A stretch of 64,000 bases of DNA, taken from Ricinus communis (Eukaryota; Streptophyta; Magnoliopsida; Malpighiales; Euphorbiaceae). Positions 10,698 to 22,027 of this stretch are shown piece by piece. The position numbers and the translations under genes are program-made. Where the stretch lies: NCBI RefSeq assembly GCF_019578655.1, contig NC_063256.1, positions 25,654,342 to 25,718,341 of the forward strand. Direction: 5' to 3'. The notes under the pieces were generated by a model, which was not told the DNA's origin, did not search any database, and saw only the letters and a list, made by a program, of their open reading frames with translations. How positions within the stretch are numbered: the stretch's first letter is position 1; the number at the start of each line of letters is the position of its first letter.

Positions 10698-12284
10698 TTT
10701 TTAAATATAATATTTATTAAGATGATCCAAGTTGATAGGCTCGAAGAATTTATTCCTTTCTAGATCAGAAATTTTAGCGGTACCATTAGGCATAATTTTC
10801 TTCATAAGGTACGAGCCTTCCCAATTTGGCCAAAATTCCCCTTTAGGATCAAACGTTGTAGGCCTCGTCTGCTTCAGCACCAAATCACGAGCTCTAATCT
10901 TTTTCGCTTTCACTTTCTTATTGAGTGCCCTAGCTACCATCTTCTAATACAGTTGCATGTGATACAAGATTTTCATCCTCTTCTCATCAATCAACGCCAG
11001 CTACTCATATCTTTGTCTAATCCATTGATTTTCTTATTTATTAGCTTCTAGCATAACCCTCAAACTCTTCAATTCCAACTCAATCGGCAAAACCGCTTCG
11101 GTTCTATAACCAAACAATATGGTGTCTATCTTGTTGATGTTCTTTTAGTAGTTCGATATCTTCAAAGCGCAAAAGGAAGATGAAACACCTAATCCTTATA
11201 GTTATCTATGATCTTCGAGAGTATCTTCTTAAAGTTCTTATTAGCCACTTCGACTACGGCATTAGCTTGAGGATTGTATAGAGAGGACTTGTGATGTTCG
11301 ATCTTATATTTCTCAAGTAGATCCATTATCTCACTCATGAATTGCACAACATTATATGTCACAACATGGTGCGTGATCTCGTATCTGCAAATCAAATTCC
11401 TCTTAATGTACTTGACCATCTGTTTTACCCCCATGGTAGTGAACGACTCAACTTTAGCCTATTTCGAGAAGTATTCAATTACCATAATTATATACCTATG
11501 ACCATTCGTAGGAGGCTTTACTTCTCTAATAATATCTATTGCTCAAGCTGTGAATGGCCTAGGAGACGTCAAATTGTGAAGCTCTATTGGAGGCAAATGA
11601 TTCAGTTTACAATATATTTGACACTTATGTCACTTCCTTAGTAAAGCTATACAATATGTCTCCATTATCATCCAATAATAGCCTTGATGCATGACTTTCC
11701 TAGTCTGTCCTATCCTATTCATGTTTAGCCTGTATACCACTTTGTGCACTTCTTCCATCATTGCTTGTGCTTCTCTCTTAGTCAGACATCTAAGTTGAAT
11801 ACCTTAGGCCATTCTTTTGTATAGTATTCTATCATGACTGATGTAGTTCTTGGCTTGTATCTGTAGCATGTACTTTTTTCTTGCAGTTGCCTCTTCTACA
11901 GACTCTCTATTCTCTACAAACTTCTACATATCATAAAATCAGGGCTTCACTTCTAAGCCCATCTAGATATCCATAATCCTTTTCCCATAGTAGAAAGGTA
12001 CTCCAGATTTTATAATTACCAACAGTTTCATCGAAAGCTATACATGATTGTCCCACAGCAATGATAAGGTAACCAATGAATCCACCATTTGGTTCTCGTC
12101 CCTTGGTAGGTGAAAAAATGAACTTAGAGAAATTGTAAACTAGAGTCCTAAGGTACTTGACATAGGGTTTCAACCTCTCTTTCTTTACCTCCCACTCTTC
12201 TATACCTTGTTGAATTACTAGCATGGAGTCCCTGTAGACCATCAGTTCCTTTATTCTTGCCATTATAGCTGCTTCCAGCCCATA
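10698..12284 (-). pseudogene. Tat-like Ty3/gypsy pol, 3' half (RNase H end, integrase)
   Basis: Read on the minus strand from 12284. The second half of an archaeal-type RNase H opens with YGLEAAIMARIKEL and VYRDSMLVIQQ. An integrase core follows (11434-11189) with YNPQANAVVEVANKNFKKIL. The C-terminal domain (10940-10701) has RARDLVLKQ, PNWEGSY and a DHLNKYY end typical of Tat-lineage elements. Several stops and frameshifts separate the blocks. The domain is cut exactly at 12284 by LTR-retrotransposon E1. The other half of the same RNase H resumes at 36025 with the reading frame conserved across the cut. In the intact element the two parts were contiguous. Confidence 0.85.
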
Positions 12285-13737
12285 TGATATGTGCTATCCG
12301 CACACGACAAAGTGCACTGATCATATCAAGTAATAATGTGATAAGTAAAAGTATCGTTCCACTAGGGACTAATTGTGAATACTATTTTCAATCATATACT
12401 AATGTTTAGTGAACAAGATGTTGTTTGGATTTTGATGAAATTTAAAAGTAAACTAAGTTAAAAGTAAGAATTAAATTAATTGGAATAGTTATTAAGGATA
12501 AAGCCTATTCAAATAATGAATCCCCCTAACAAGTTAACTACTTCATGAATCAATTACCAATATGATCAAACTCAAAAATTGAATTGGCATTCCACATAAT
12601 TAGGTAAAAAACTTTTTCCAAGTGATGAAATTCCTAATTCCTAAGAGGAAGAAAAAAAATCTCTTCTCAAACCCACTCACTTAGGTCATACATTAAGAGT
12701 AAGAAACTATTAACCAAAGGATCTTGTAGATCTATCTCTAGTATCCCAATCAATCCTCAATCCCTAAGATATGATTAATCCATAAATAGTTATCTCTAAT
12801 TAATTTATGAAAACAAATCCCAATCAATACATCAACTTATCAATTGAGATAGATGATTAAGTAATCAAAGGAATAAGACAACACATAAGAAAGATTTAAT
12901 TGTATAAACTTGAATCAATCCATACAATACAAGTTATGGTTCATCAAAACCCAAATAGCAAGAAAATTAGTTTCTATACATTGTAATAAAGAAATAAAAA
13001 ATAGAAAAATAAGATCTCAGAGCATTCATGGATGATTAATGCTAAATTGAATCTTCAATCTTGAAAATAAAGGTGGAATTGATATTCTTCCTTAAAGAAT
13101 ACCCAATAAAAACTTAAGAAATAAAAGAAAAATGAATTTTCTAATAGTTTCTCTCTCTAGAAATGAAGTAATGACAAAATCCTCTAAAAATGAAACCTAA
13201 AAGTTCCTTAGATAGTGAAATAAGACATTCCACATAGGGCTCGCACGAGTAGCCAAAAGGCTGTGTGGCATTTTGACTTTTCATAGCTTGAATTCTCCTT
13301 CTAGGTCACACCGAAGGGTCACACGGGCGAGCTTCCTGTGTGAATCCTCTAGAGCTTCGGCCAATGTGGACTGGATGACATGGGAAGACACACGGGCGTG
13401 CCATCTTCCCGCGTGAGCTTTCTTTGATTCTGCCTACTTTTCCACCTTACATGGGCAAGCTACACGGGTGTGTGCTTCCCGTGTTAGTCTAAAAAGTTTC
13501 TACCCTTTTGATTTAAGTCACTCCAAAATCTGACATGGGAGTGTAACTTCTCATGTCATGCTCGTGTAGAACTTATTCTTGGATAAAAATGTCTTTCCTC
13601 TATCCAATTCTCATGCTTTTCAATTCTAATCACCTTTTTAACATGTATTATCCTTAAAATGCCTGAAAGAACTGAAACCAAGCTTAAACAAATAAATTAA
13701 ATTCAATTGAAGGTAAAGTTAATATAGAATAGAGCAT
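12285..13737 (-). repeat. 3' LTR of E1, truncated at its start
   Basis: It aligns along its length with 34541-36024, sharing GTGCTATCCGCACACG, TATCGTTCCACTAGGGAC and the AAGCTTAAACAAATAAATTAAA block near the end. About 30 bp that should follow GAGC (the element-side terminus) are missing and replaced by the E2 LTR at 13738. A GC-rich motif cluster (about 13229-13580) lies upstream, in element orientation, of a TATA-like CTATCTAAGG. Confidence 0.88.
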
Positions 13738-15266
13738 TGATAGGCTAATTGTGTAGCTACAATCTAAGGTAGTGAACCTATCGATGTAGACTAGCACTAA
13801 TGGCGAGTATCAAGGTCATATTTTTGGGAAAAGGGTGATCCTAGAACTACTATAGCGTCTTATGTTATGTAACCTTAAAAAATTGATGAAGTGGCTATTC
13901 TATGATTAAATGCAAGCAAGTGATTAAATAAGTGTCAGACAGTTTGAAAGGATTTCGTAAAACAATCAAAGGAAAAAGCAAACCCAAGGGGACCTAAGTT
14001 AGTTGGATTTGAGTGAAGGTAGAGATTATATTGATTACCAATTGCGATTACCCGTGGATGAATTCTTAACTGAATTCGGTCTCCCTCTTGAGATAACCAA
14101 ATTACCAAACCTAAGAACCTAAAGTTGGAATCTCTTCCTAACGATCGATTATTAAATTAACATTAAGCTTTAATCCGCCTCTTTTAAGCTTTGTTAATTC
14201 TTAATCCGGCTAGTCAATTACCCTTATCTCTAAGTGATCATTAACCACTTCTTGCTATTTAAATTTCCAATTGCCAAATGAACTTCTCAATTACATAAAG
14301 CAATCTAAACACCACAACTCACAACGTCTCATGAATAATGTGATTTCTCATTAATAATGAAAGCAAGAAGAAACAAGCATTGATAATCAAAGTCTCATAA
14401 ACATTAAAAGCAATCCAATAACATAGGAACCTCAATGGGTTCAACAATTCTAGCTACTCATGCTAATAAGCAACACAAAGTAAAGAACAAATAGAGAGAA
14501 GTAATTTGAAAGCATGTACACCCTTCTTCTTCAAGTTGGATGAAAACCCTAAATTCCCAATTCTGAATGATGAACCCTAAATTGCCTCTTGAATGCCTCC
14601 AAATCCACTCTTGATCTTTAATTTGATGTTTAAACCAATGTAATCATTCTTTCAATAGGCGAAATAGTCTCATAAAGTAGAATATTGAAGTCTGGAAAAG
14701 GATGGCTTATGCATATATGTGTAAAATCAAGTCAGAAAATCCAACCCCTTACAAAAGAACTCAATTTTGCCTATATAAATGTTTCAGATGGTTTAAAGCT
14801 ACGGTTAGCACAGTGTGCTCAAGCTGTCGATCAAGACGGCCGTGCTCAAGCCTCAGGCCGGTCAAAGACAACCGTGCTCAAGCCTATGCTGGACCTTCGA
14901 GTCCCGAAAAATTAGCCTCTTCTCCCTGACCGTGCCCTCGCCAGTGTTGAGCCACTATAGGCTGTGATGGAGGCCGTGGTGCCTCAAAAACTGTGCCAAA
15001 AGGTCACTTTTGATGGTCAAATGTTAATGGTTCAGCACGGCCAGAGTCCAGGCCGTGCTTAACCTTGAAATGCTAGCCTATGCTTAATTTTGATGGATTC
15101 TAGTACGTATTCGCACGTATCTCCCTTAAATACTGATAATGTCCATCGATGATCACCTGAAATATGAAAGGAACTAGAACACAGGTGATTCTGGCATAAA
15201 ACAAGATAACTATGCACAAAAATGGAAGTAATTAGGCATATAAACATGTGTAAAACAATGCATATA
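13738..15266 (-). repeat. LTR2a, 3' LTR of E2
   Basis: It opens (plus reading) TGATAGGCTAATTGTG and matches LTR2b, including CTAGCACTAATGGCGAGTATCAAGG. The element-side first ~32 bp present in LTR2b (TGATAAGTGC...) are missing, leaving the polypurine tract fused to TTATATGCATTG. A motif cluster (14819-15060) precedes a TATA box (ATTTATATAG, 14771-14780) in element orientation. Small reading frames here (for example 14685-14915) are LTR sequence, not genes. Confidence 0.85.
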
Positions 15267-17280
15267 AAATCACCCCACACTTAAGCTTTTACTTATCCTC
15301 AAGCAATCAATAACTCAATACATATACAAGCAACAATCACCCCTCAAAATCCATGCTAAAGTTCACAACTTAACCTTATTCAACATATAAAGAATGAAAC
15401 TCAAGTAGCTAAACAAATTATACACCTTCAAAGAAGAACTATAGTAAAATCATCTCGAAGTACAACTTATATAATAACCCAGCATTAAAGACCATGAACC
15501 ATTGACTCACAGGAATCTCTCAAATCACTCACAGTGTTTACAGGTAAATAAGAAAATTCTCTCAATGCAGCTGCACAAAACTTGTTTACCATAAGCTTGC
15601 TCATAAATCTCATCTTTGCTATTGCGAATAAATGAATACCAAAATCAAAGGGTCTTTACAAGGTTTGAAATATGGCCAAGGTAAAGGTAAGAATATTTGG
15701 ATAGAAATGTAAAGTATACTGAAAAATCATGTAATTGTTTAAAATGAATGCCAAATCAACAAAAATACTCACTAAGCCTTATCTGAAGTAAATGATGCTC
15801 ATAAGAATTAAATCCAAAAGAGCTAAGAGCTAAGAAATAAGTTAGAAATTTTTTTATTTTTGTTTTTCTTCCTTTTTTAGCATATATATATGCCACAGTA
15901 GCTTACACAGGGGCTGCATGATTAGTGACATAAACAATGAGAATAGTTATCCAATTTGGATTGAAGGGAGCATCAAAGAATGACTAAAAAGACTAAGTGA
16001 ATTAATAACAAAATTAGGCACTATGATTCCATAAAAGAAGAAGCATAACACATAATTATTCAGTATACAGGGTGAAAGAAAAGATAAATGTATTGAATGG
16101 TGTAGATGTAGTGTATAGGTGCAAATCATGAAGAAAAGGTTAAGGCTCAAAACTGCCTGACTAATGGAAACAAAGGGTAGGCTTTTGGCAGATGTGGTGA
16201 ATCCTAAGTTGCCCAAATCATCTAATGGTATTCAAAAGTTGATGTAACCTCAACAAGTATTATAGAGCAAGTTCTAGAAATAACATTAAGTACAGCGCAC
16301 AGTCAAACAAGAAAAATCATGACCATAATTTGCAACGGATGCTCAAATTTTTGGTTCAAAAGCTTGCGTTTGAAGTGGTTGAAATTTGCAATTGGTTTCC
16401 AAACTTATCAATTGAATCATCACATAAATGGTATAAGAGATTGGCATAATCAAAGTTCAAAGATGAAGGCTGAAAATTTGCAAAGAACTCAAGCAACACT
16501 AGTTTAACCCGGCCAAAGTGACATATTGAACACAGTGAAATTGCTTTCCAAGAACAAAAATCGAGAGGGATAATCAATCTCAAGTATGTGAATTAAATCA
16601 TTAATTACAAAAGGACGAACTAAAGCTTAAACGACATGAAGAACATAGGTCCTAACATCCTAAAAATAGAAAAAACTAGTGATAGCAATTCCAGACACAT
16701 ACAAAAGTCATAAGAAAGAGAAGAGAACATATAGTTCACCCACACCCACCCCACACTTGAAGAACACACTATCCTCAGTGTAAAATAAAGTGGGTACCCC
16801 GCATGAGATGTACAACTAAAGAAAGCAAAATCAGTAATATCTAGGTACATAACATGTATAAAAAATAAAGTAAATCAACGCAGAAAATAAAAAGAAGATC
16901 TGGGGGGGCTGCCCTGATCATTCATCAAAGCTGATGGAGTGGAAATTCAGTAGGTCCTCGGCAGGAGCTGAAAATGAAAAATAAAGAAATAATAGTAATT
17001 GAAAATAAAAATTAAATATAATATGAAAAATAAAACTAATAAAATGTTTCAAAACTAAAAAATAAAATGTGAAGAACATAAAATAAAGTTTGGGGTACCT
17101 CCCAAAAGCACTTCTTTTTGTCTCAAGTTGTTTAGCTGGACTCGGTCACCCCTCCTTTCGTGTGCGGGTTTAGTTTTGCTCTACGGTTCAATCGCCAGGT
17201 TATTGATGTTGTCTATAAGAATGTGGGTTGAGCAATAAGTGAGGCTAATCCTTGGATTGTCAGCATTTTTCCAAGCGAAC
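15267..17280 (-). other. E2 3' non-coding region with two PPT-like modules
   Basis: No supported gene. Next to LTR2a the minus strand reads CTTGAGGATAAG, then AAGTGTGGGG (15267-15310), the family's polypurine tract. A second copy of the same module (CACTGAGGATAGTG, then AAGTGTGGGGTGGG) lies at 16745-16785, about 1.5 kb upstream. Around 17100-17170 is a GGGGTACCTCCCAAAAGC block of the kind seen in the 3' parts of Athila-type elements. Confidence 0.6.
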
Positions 17281-18638
17281 TGATGTGTGCTACTTGTGTT
17301 AGCTACAATCTAAGGCAGTGTACCTATCGATGCAGTCTAGCACTAATTTTGAGTATCAAGGTCGTATTCTCGGGAAAGTGAAAGCCCAGAGTTACTCCTT
17401 TGTTCTTTGTTATATTAACCTAAAATGAGTGATGAATACTTTCTAAACTAACTAATAGCTACAAGCTAAGTTCTAAGGGAGATGCAGGAGTAATTGATAA
17501 ATAAAATAACCAAGACAAGATAGCAAACCCAAAGGGAACCTAAACTAGTTGACAATCAAACAAAAAATAAAGGATTAGTGAGTCTAATTATGCTACCCGT
17601 GGACGAATTCTTAACCGAATTTGGTTTCTCTCTCGAGATAACTGAATTCCTAAACCTAATAACCTAAAGTTGGAATCTCTTCTTAACGATTGATTCTTAA
17701 ATTAGCATTAAGCTTTAATCCGCCTCTATTAAGCTTTATTAATTCTTAATCTGGCTAGTTAATTATCCTTAGCTCTAAGCGATTATTAACCAGTTCTTGC
17801 TATTCAAAATTCCAATTGCCAAATGGACTTCTCAATCACACAAAGCAATCTAAACACACAATTCACAATGTCTCATGAATAATGCATTATCTTATTAATA
17901 CTGAAAGCAAAAAGAATACAAAACTAACCCAAACAATCCAACAATATAATACTGAGCCAATATAGTAAAGAAATCCCAATGGATTTAATCAATCTAGCTA
18001 ATCATGTTCATTATCAAAATCCACAAGAATTCAATTACAACAATGAGTAAAGGTAGAAAAACCCGATTAGACCCTTGGATGAGAGTAAACAGCCCCAATT
18101 CCTATTGCTCGAATTAAATCGATTCTTGTTCCTCTTGCTCGATTTGAAAACCAATCAACGAACCTTGCCCAATCTTGAATCTTTGAAGGGAATCCGATTG
18201 AAACCTTGATCCAAGTCTCCCCCGCTCTCCTTTTTCTTTCCTCTCTTGTTTCTTTTAATTAATTCTCCCTGTCGCAGCCAGCACGGCCGTGTTGATGCCT
18301 GTGTTCCCAACACAGGCTGGTGTTTATGCCCGTGTTACTCTCTGTGGCCGTGCTCCCTAAAAACTTCTTTTTCTTTGATGTTTGATGCACTCAACACGGC
18401 CGTGTTGGGAACACGGACAGTGTTGAAACCAACACGGCCATGTTCAGCTTCCTCATACACATACTTAGCTTGTTTCGGCAGCTTTGACATCCAATTATGC
18501 TCCAATTCTTCCCTTTATCATTCTTTGACTTCTTTTGAACCTAATGCACACAAAGAGACGCATAGGTTGAGTGTTGGGACCAATTCACATCCAAATATCC
18601 ATAAAATCAATCTTAAAAATCCCATTTAGATGTGTGTA
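17281..18638 (-). repeat. LTR3a, LTR of a third family, minus orientation
   Basis: Begins TGATGTGTGCTAC in plus reading and is the inverted counterpart of LTR3b (19049-20472). The inner end is truncated at TTTAGATGTGTGTA and joined to a 17-bp copy of nearby pol sequence. The cluster at 18281-18450 contains the perfect palindromes CACGGCCGTG (18282-18291) and CAACACGGCCGTGTTG (18392-18407). The reading frame at 18246-18629 is LTR sequence rather than a gene. Confidence 0.85.
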
Positions 18639-19048
18639 ACAGGCAACCTAATAGGTGCTCCCTTAGAAAGGGTAAGGGTATCTCCCTCTTCTCAGGTGTC
18701 AAGTCCGCTGCTAGACTAACAGGCAACCTAATATCCTCATCCAGATATACATAGTTGAGATGCTATGGAAGATCTTTCAGCTTGAGGACTGGTGATTCCT
18801 CAACTGATGGTCTTAACTGATGCACACCTACCCTGTCAATCTCATGAAACTCCCCAGTATTGTCGATTGGCTCGTCTGCTAACCAAAATTCAAGCTGCTC
18901 TAATACCTCCTCATTTGACAGCTCATGCCCATCTTCCATTGGGGAAGCAACTTCTAAAAGATTTACTCGATCAGAATTAGACCTCCTGGTCATACACTAC
19001 CTGTAATTAAAAGGCAGCAACCAAAGAACACAGAAATGAATAAAATAA
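18639..19048 (-). pseudogene. Pol fragment between protease and RT (Athila-like)
   Basis: The minus-strand frame 18993-18763, continued past a stop toward 18660, includes ESPVLKLKDLP and then DEDIRLPVSLAADLTPEK. This corresponds to the poorly conserved linker before the RT domain in Athila-type pol. It is the only coding relic left in E2 and lies between two LTRs of opposite orientation. The sequence TAACAGGCAACCTAATA occurs both inside the fragment (18718-18734) and at its junction with LTR3a (18637-18653), a sign of repair-associated copying. Confidence 0.6.
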
Positions 19049-20472
19049 TGATGTGCGTAGAATACACACATCTAAATGGGGTTTTTAAGGCTGATTTTAT
19101 GTACATTTGGATGTGAATTGGTCCCAACACTCACCATATGCGTCTGTTTGTGTGCATTAGGTCCAAAAGAAGCCAAAGAGTGATAAAGGGAAGAATTAGA
19201 GCAGAATTGGACGTCAAAGTTGCCGAAACAAGTCAAGTTTGCGCATGAGGAAGCTGAACACGGCCATGTTGGTTTTAACACTAGCCGTGTTCCCAACACG
19301 GGCACCAAAATAGTCGTGTTGGGTGCATTTGACAATAGGAAAAAGATGTGTTAAGGAGCACGACCACAGAGAGTAACACGGGCATCAACACCAGGCCGTG
19401 TTCCCAACACGGGCATCAACATGGCCATGTTCGCGACAGCTGGACGAATTAATTAAAAGAAATAAAAGAGGGAAACACGAAGAAAGAAGGGGTTAGGATG
19501 TCCCAAACTCATTTCTTTCTCTGTCTGAGGGTTTTCTGAGCTGGAACCAAGGAGAAAGGAGACTTGGACCAAGGTTTTAATTGGATTCCCTTCAAAGATT
19601 GAAGATTAGGCGAGGTTCGTTGATTGGTTTCAGTTCGAGCAAGGGGAACAAGAATCGATTCAACATTGGGCAAGAGGAATTCAAGCTGTTTACTCTCATC
19701 CAAGGGTGTATTCGGGTTTCTCTACCTTTACTCATTTTTGTAATTGAATTCTTGTGGGTTTTGATAATGAACATGATTAGCTAAACTTGTTAACCCATTG
19801 GGGTTCTTTATCTAGGGATATTTGTACTTAACTTTTGAATTGAATGTATTGATTTTCAATATTGGTTTGCAATGGAAGTGCTTATTGATTTGTTCTTCAT
19901 AACTTGTTAAATGATTTTTGGAATTTGAATGTTCTTGAGAAAGACGTTTAGGTTTGGATTGTCGTTTGCAACCTAGAATTGAATTCGCCTAGAGATAGGG
20001 TGTTCGTTCTATCGGATTGAGAATTAACAACTCTCGATAGTGTTAAATGGTACATAATGCTAATTTGGATAATTAGAGTTAGGAAGATATTTCAACCTAA
20101 TTAATCTAAGTTAAGATGTTAGTGTCCTTGAGAAAGGCATTAATTGCGTAGAGATTTTTCCCACGGAAATTAAATTCAATCAATCAATTCCATCTTTAGT
20201 TTCCATTCCCTAGAGACAAGAATTCCCAAGGGGTTATTCCTTAACTTGAATTAATACTTCCCTAGTAGGCGTAGTTGGATAATAATTGGAGTAGTTATTA
20301 GTTAATTTAGGAATTATTCATCATTCATTTTAGGCTAATATAATAGAGAACAAAGAAGTAACTCTGGGCTTTCACTTTCCCGAGGAATATGACCTTGATA
20401 CTCGCCATTAGTGCTAGACTACATCGATAGGTACAGTGCCTTAGATTGTAGCTGCATAGATAGCAACCATCA
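19049..20472 (+). repeat. LTR3b, plus orientation, inverted relative to LTR3a
   Basis: Full-length copy running TGATGTGCGTAG to CAACCATCA, homologous to LTR3a on the opposite strand. The segments GATACTCGCCATTAGTGCTAG and CACTTTCCCGAG match the E2 LTR family's start region in reverse, so the two families are related. A cluster of CACGG words (19258-19440) precedes an A/T-rich TATA-like AATTAATTAAAAG. Opposite orientation to LTR3a rules out a simple single insertion. Confidence 0.85.
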
Positions 20473-20585
20473 AATAATAAAAAATAGAGAAATGAAAAGA
20501 TAAAAAATAGAAATGGCTAGATTAACACAAACATAAATTCACTCTAGTTCACACAAAAGTGTCCCTGGCAACAGCGCCAAAAACT
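20473..20585 (-). promoter_or_regulatory. E2 leader with tRNA-Asp-type primer-binding site
   Basis: 20562-20579 on the minus strand reads TGGCGCTGTTGCCAGGGA, differing at two positions from the complement of the plant tRNA-Asp 3' end (TGGCGCCGTTGCCGGGGA) used by Athila and Tat elements. It lies six bases from LTR2b. This fixes LTR2b as the 5' LTR. The rest of this leader has no coding potential. Confidence 0.85.
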
Positions 20586-22027
20586 TTATAGGCTAATTGT
20601 GTAGCTACAATCTAAGGCAGTGAATCTATCGATGGAGACTAGCATTAATGGCGAGTATCAAGGTCATACTCTCGGGAAAGGTTGATCCTAGAACTACTGT
20701 AGCGTCTTATGTTATCTAACCTTAACAAATAGATGAAGTGGCTATTCTATGATTAAATGTAAGCAAGTGATTAAATAAGTGTCTGTCAGTCTGAAAGGAT
20801 TTCATGAAACAATCAAAGGAAAAAGAAGGTAGAGATTATATTAATTACAATTGCGATTATCCATAGTCGAATTATTAACTGAATTCGGTCTCCCTCTCGA
20901 GATAACCGAATTCCCAAACCTAAGAACCTAAAGTTGGAATCTCTTCCTAATGATCGATTATTAAATTAGCATTAAGCTTTAATCCGCCTCTATTAAGCTT
21001 TAATAATTCTTAATCCAGCTAGTCAATTACCCTTATCTCTAAATGATCATTAACCAGTTCTTGCTATTCAAATTTCCAATCTAAACACCACAACTCACAA
21101 TGTCTCATGAATAATGCGATTTCTCATTAATAATGAAAGCAAGAAGAAACAAGCATTGATAATCAAAGTCTCATAAACATTAAAAGCAATCCAATAACAT
21201 AGGAACCCCAATGGGTTCAACAATTCTAGCTACTCATGCTAATGAGCAACAAAAAGTAAAGAACAAATACAGAAAAGTAATTTGAAAGCATGTACACTCT
21301 TCTTCTTCAAGTCGGATGAAAATCTTTAAATTCCTAATTCTGAATGATGAACCCTAAATTGCCTCTTGAATGCCTCCAAATCCACTCTTGATCTTCAACT
21401 TGATGTTTAAACCAATATAATCCTTCCCTCAATAGACGAAATAGTCTCCTAATGTCGAATATTAAAGTTTGGAAAAGGATGGCTTATTCATGTATGTGTA
21501 AAATCAAGTCAGAAAATCCAACCTCTTACAAAAGAACTCGATTTTTCCTATATAAATGTTTCAGCATGGCTGTGCTAAAGCCTGTGCTGGTCAGCACGAC
21601 TGTGCTCAAGCCTGTGCTGGACCTCCGAGTCCCGAAAAATCAGCCTCTTCTCCCTGACCGTGCCCTCGCTGGTGCTGAGCCACCACAGGCCATGATGGAG
21701 ACTGTGGTGGCCTCAAAAACCGTGCGAAAGGTCACTTTTGAGGGTTAAATGTCGATGGTTCAGCACGGCCAAAGTCCAAGCCATGCTCAACCTTGAAATG
21801 CTAGCCTTTGCTCAATTTTAATGGATTCTGGTCCGTATTCGCACGTATCTCCCTCAAATACTAATAATGTCCATCGATGATCACCTGAAACATCAAAGAA
21901 ATCAAAACACAAGTGATTCTGGCATAAAACAAGATAAATATGCAAAAAAATGGAAGTAATTGGGCATATAAACATGTGTAAAACAATGCATATCAAGCAC
22001 GATAGTTAGTGTTTTTAGCACTTATCA
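20586..22027 (-). repeat. LTR2b, 5' LTR of E2
   Basis: Pairs with LTR2a and lacks about 47 bp present there (near 20826). The far end reads AGCACTTATCA, which is TGATAAGTGCT in element orientation. The motif cluster (21562-21790) lies just upstream of a TATA box (ATTTATATAG, 21548-21557). Its outer end abuts what looks like E1's polypurine tract rather than foreign flanking DNA. Confidence 0.87.

Larger units (their letters stand above)
13738..22027 (-). mobile_element. E2: internally deleted Athila-like element nested at E1's 3' LTR
   Basis: Bounded by LTR2a (13738-15266) and LTR2b (20586-22027), which match closely. A tRNA-Asp-type primer-binding site abuts LTR2b and a polypurine tract abuts LTR2a, so the element reads on the minus strand. 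The interior keeps only a 3' non-coding block, a short pre-RT pol fragment and two inverted LTRs of another family. Gag, RT and integrase are gone, so it could only have moved using proteins from other elements. Confidence 0.8.

Noticed and set aside
18246..18629. 127-codon frame and its mirror at 19072-19335
   Set aside because: Both are the same LTR read in opposite orientation; the shared endings reflect the inverted repeat, not a protein family.
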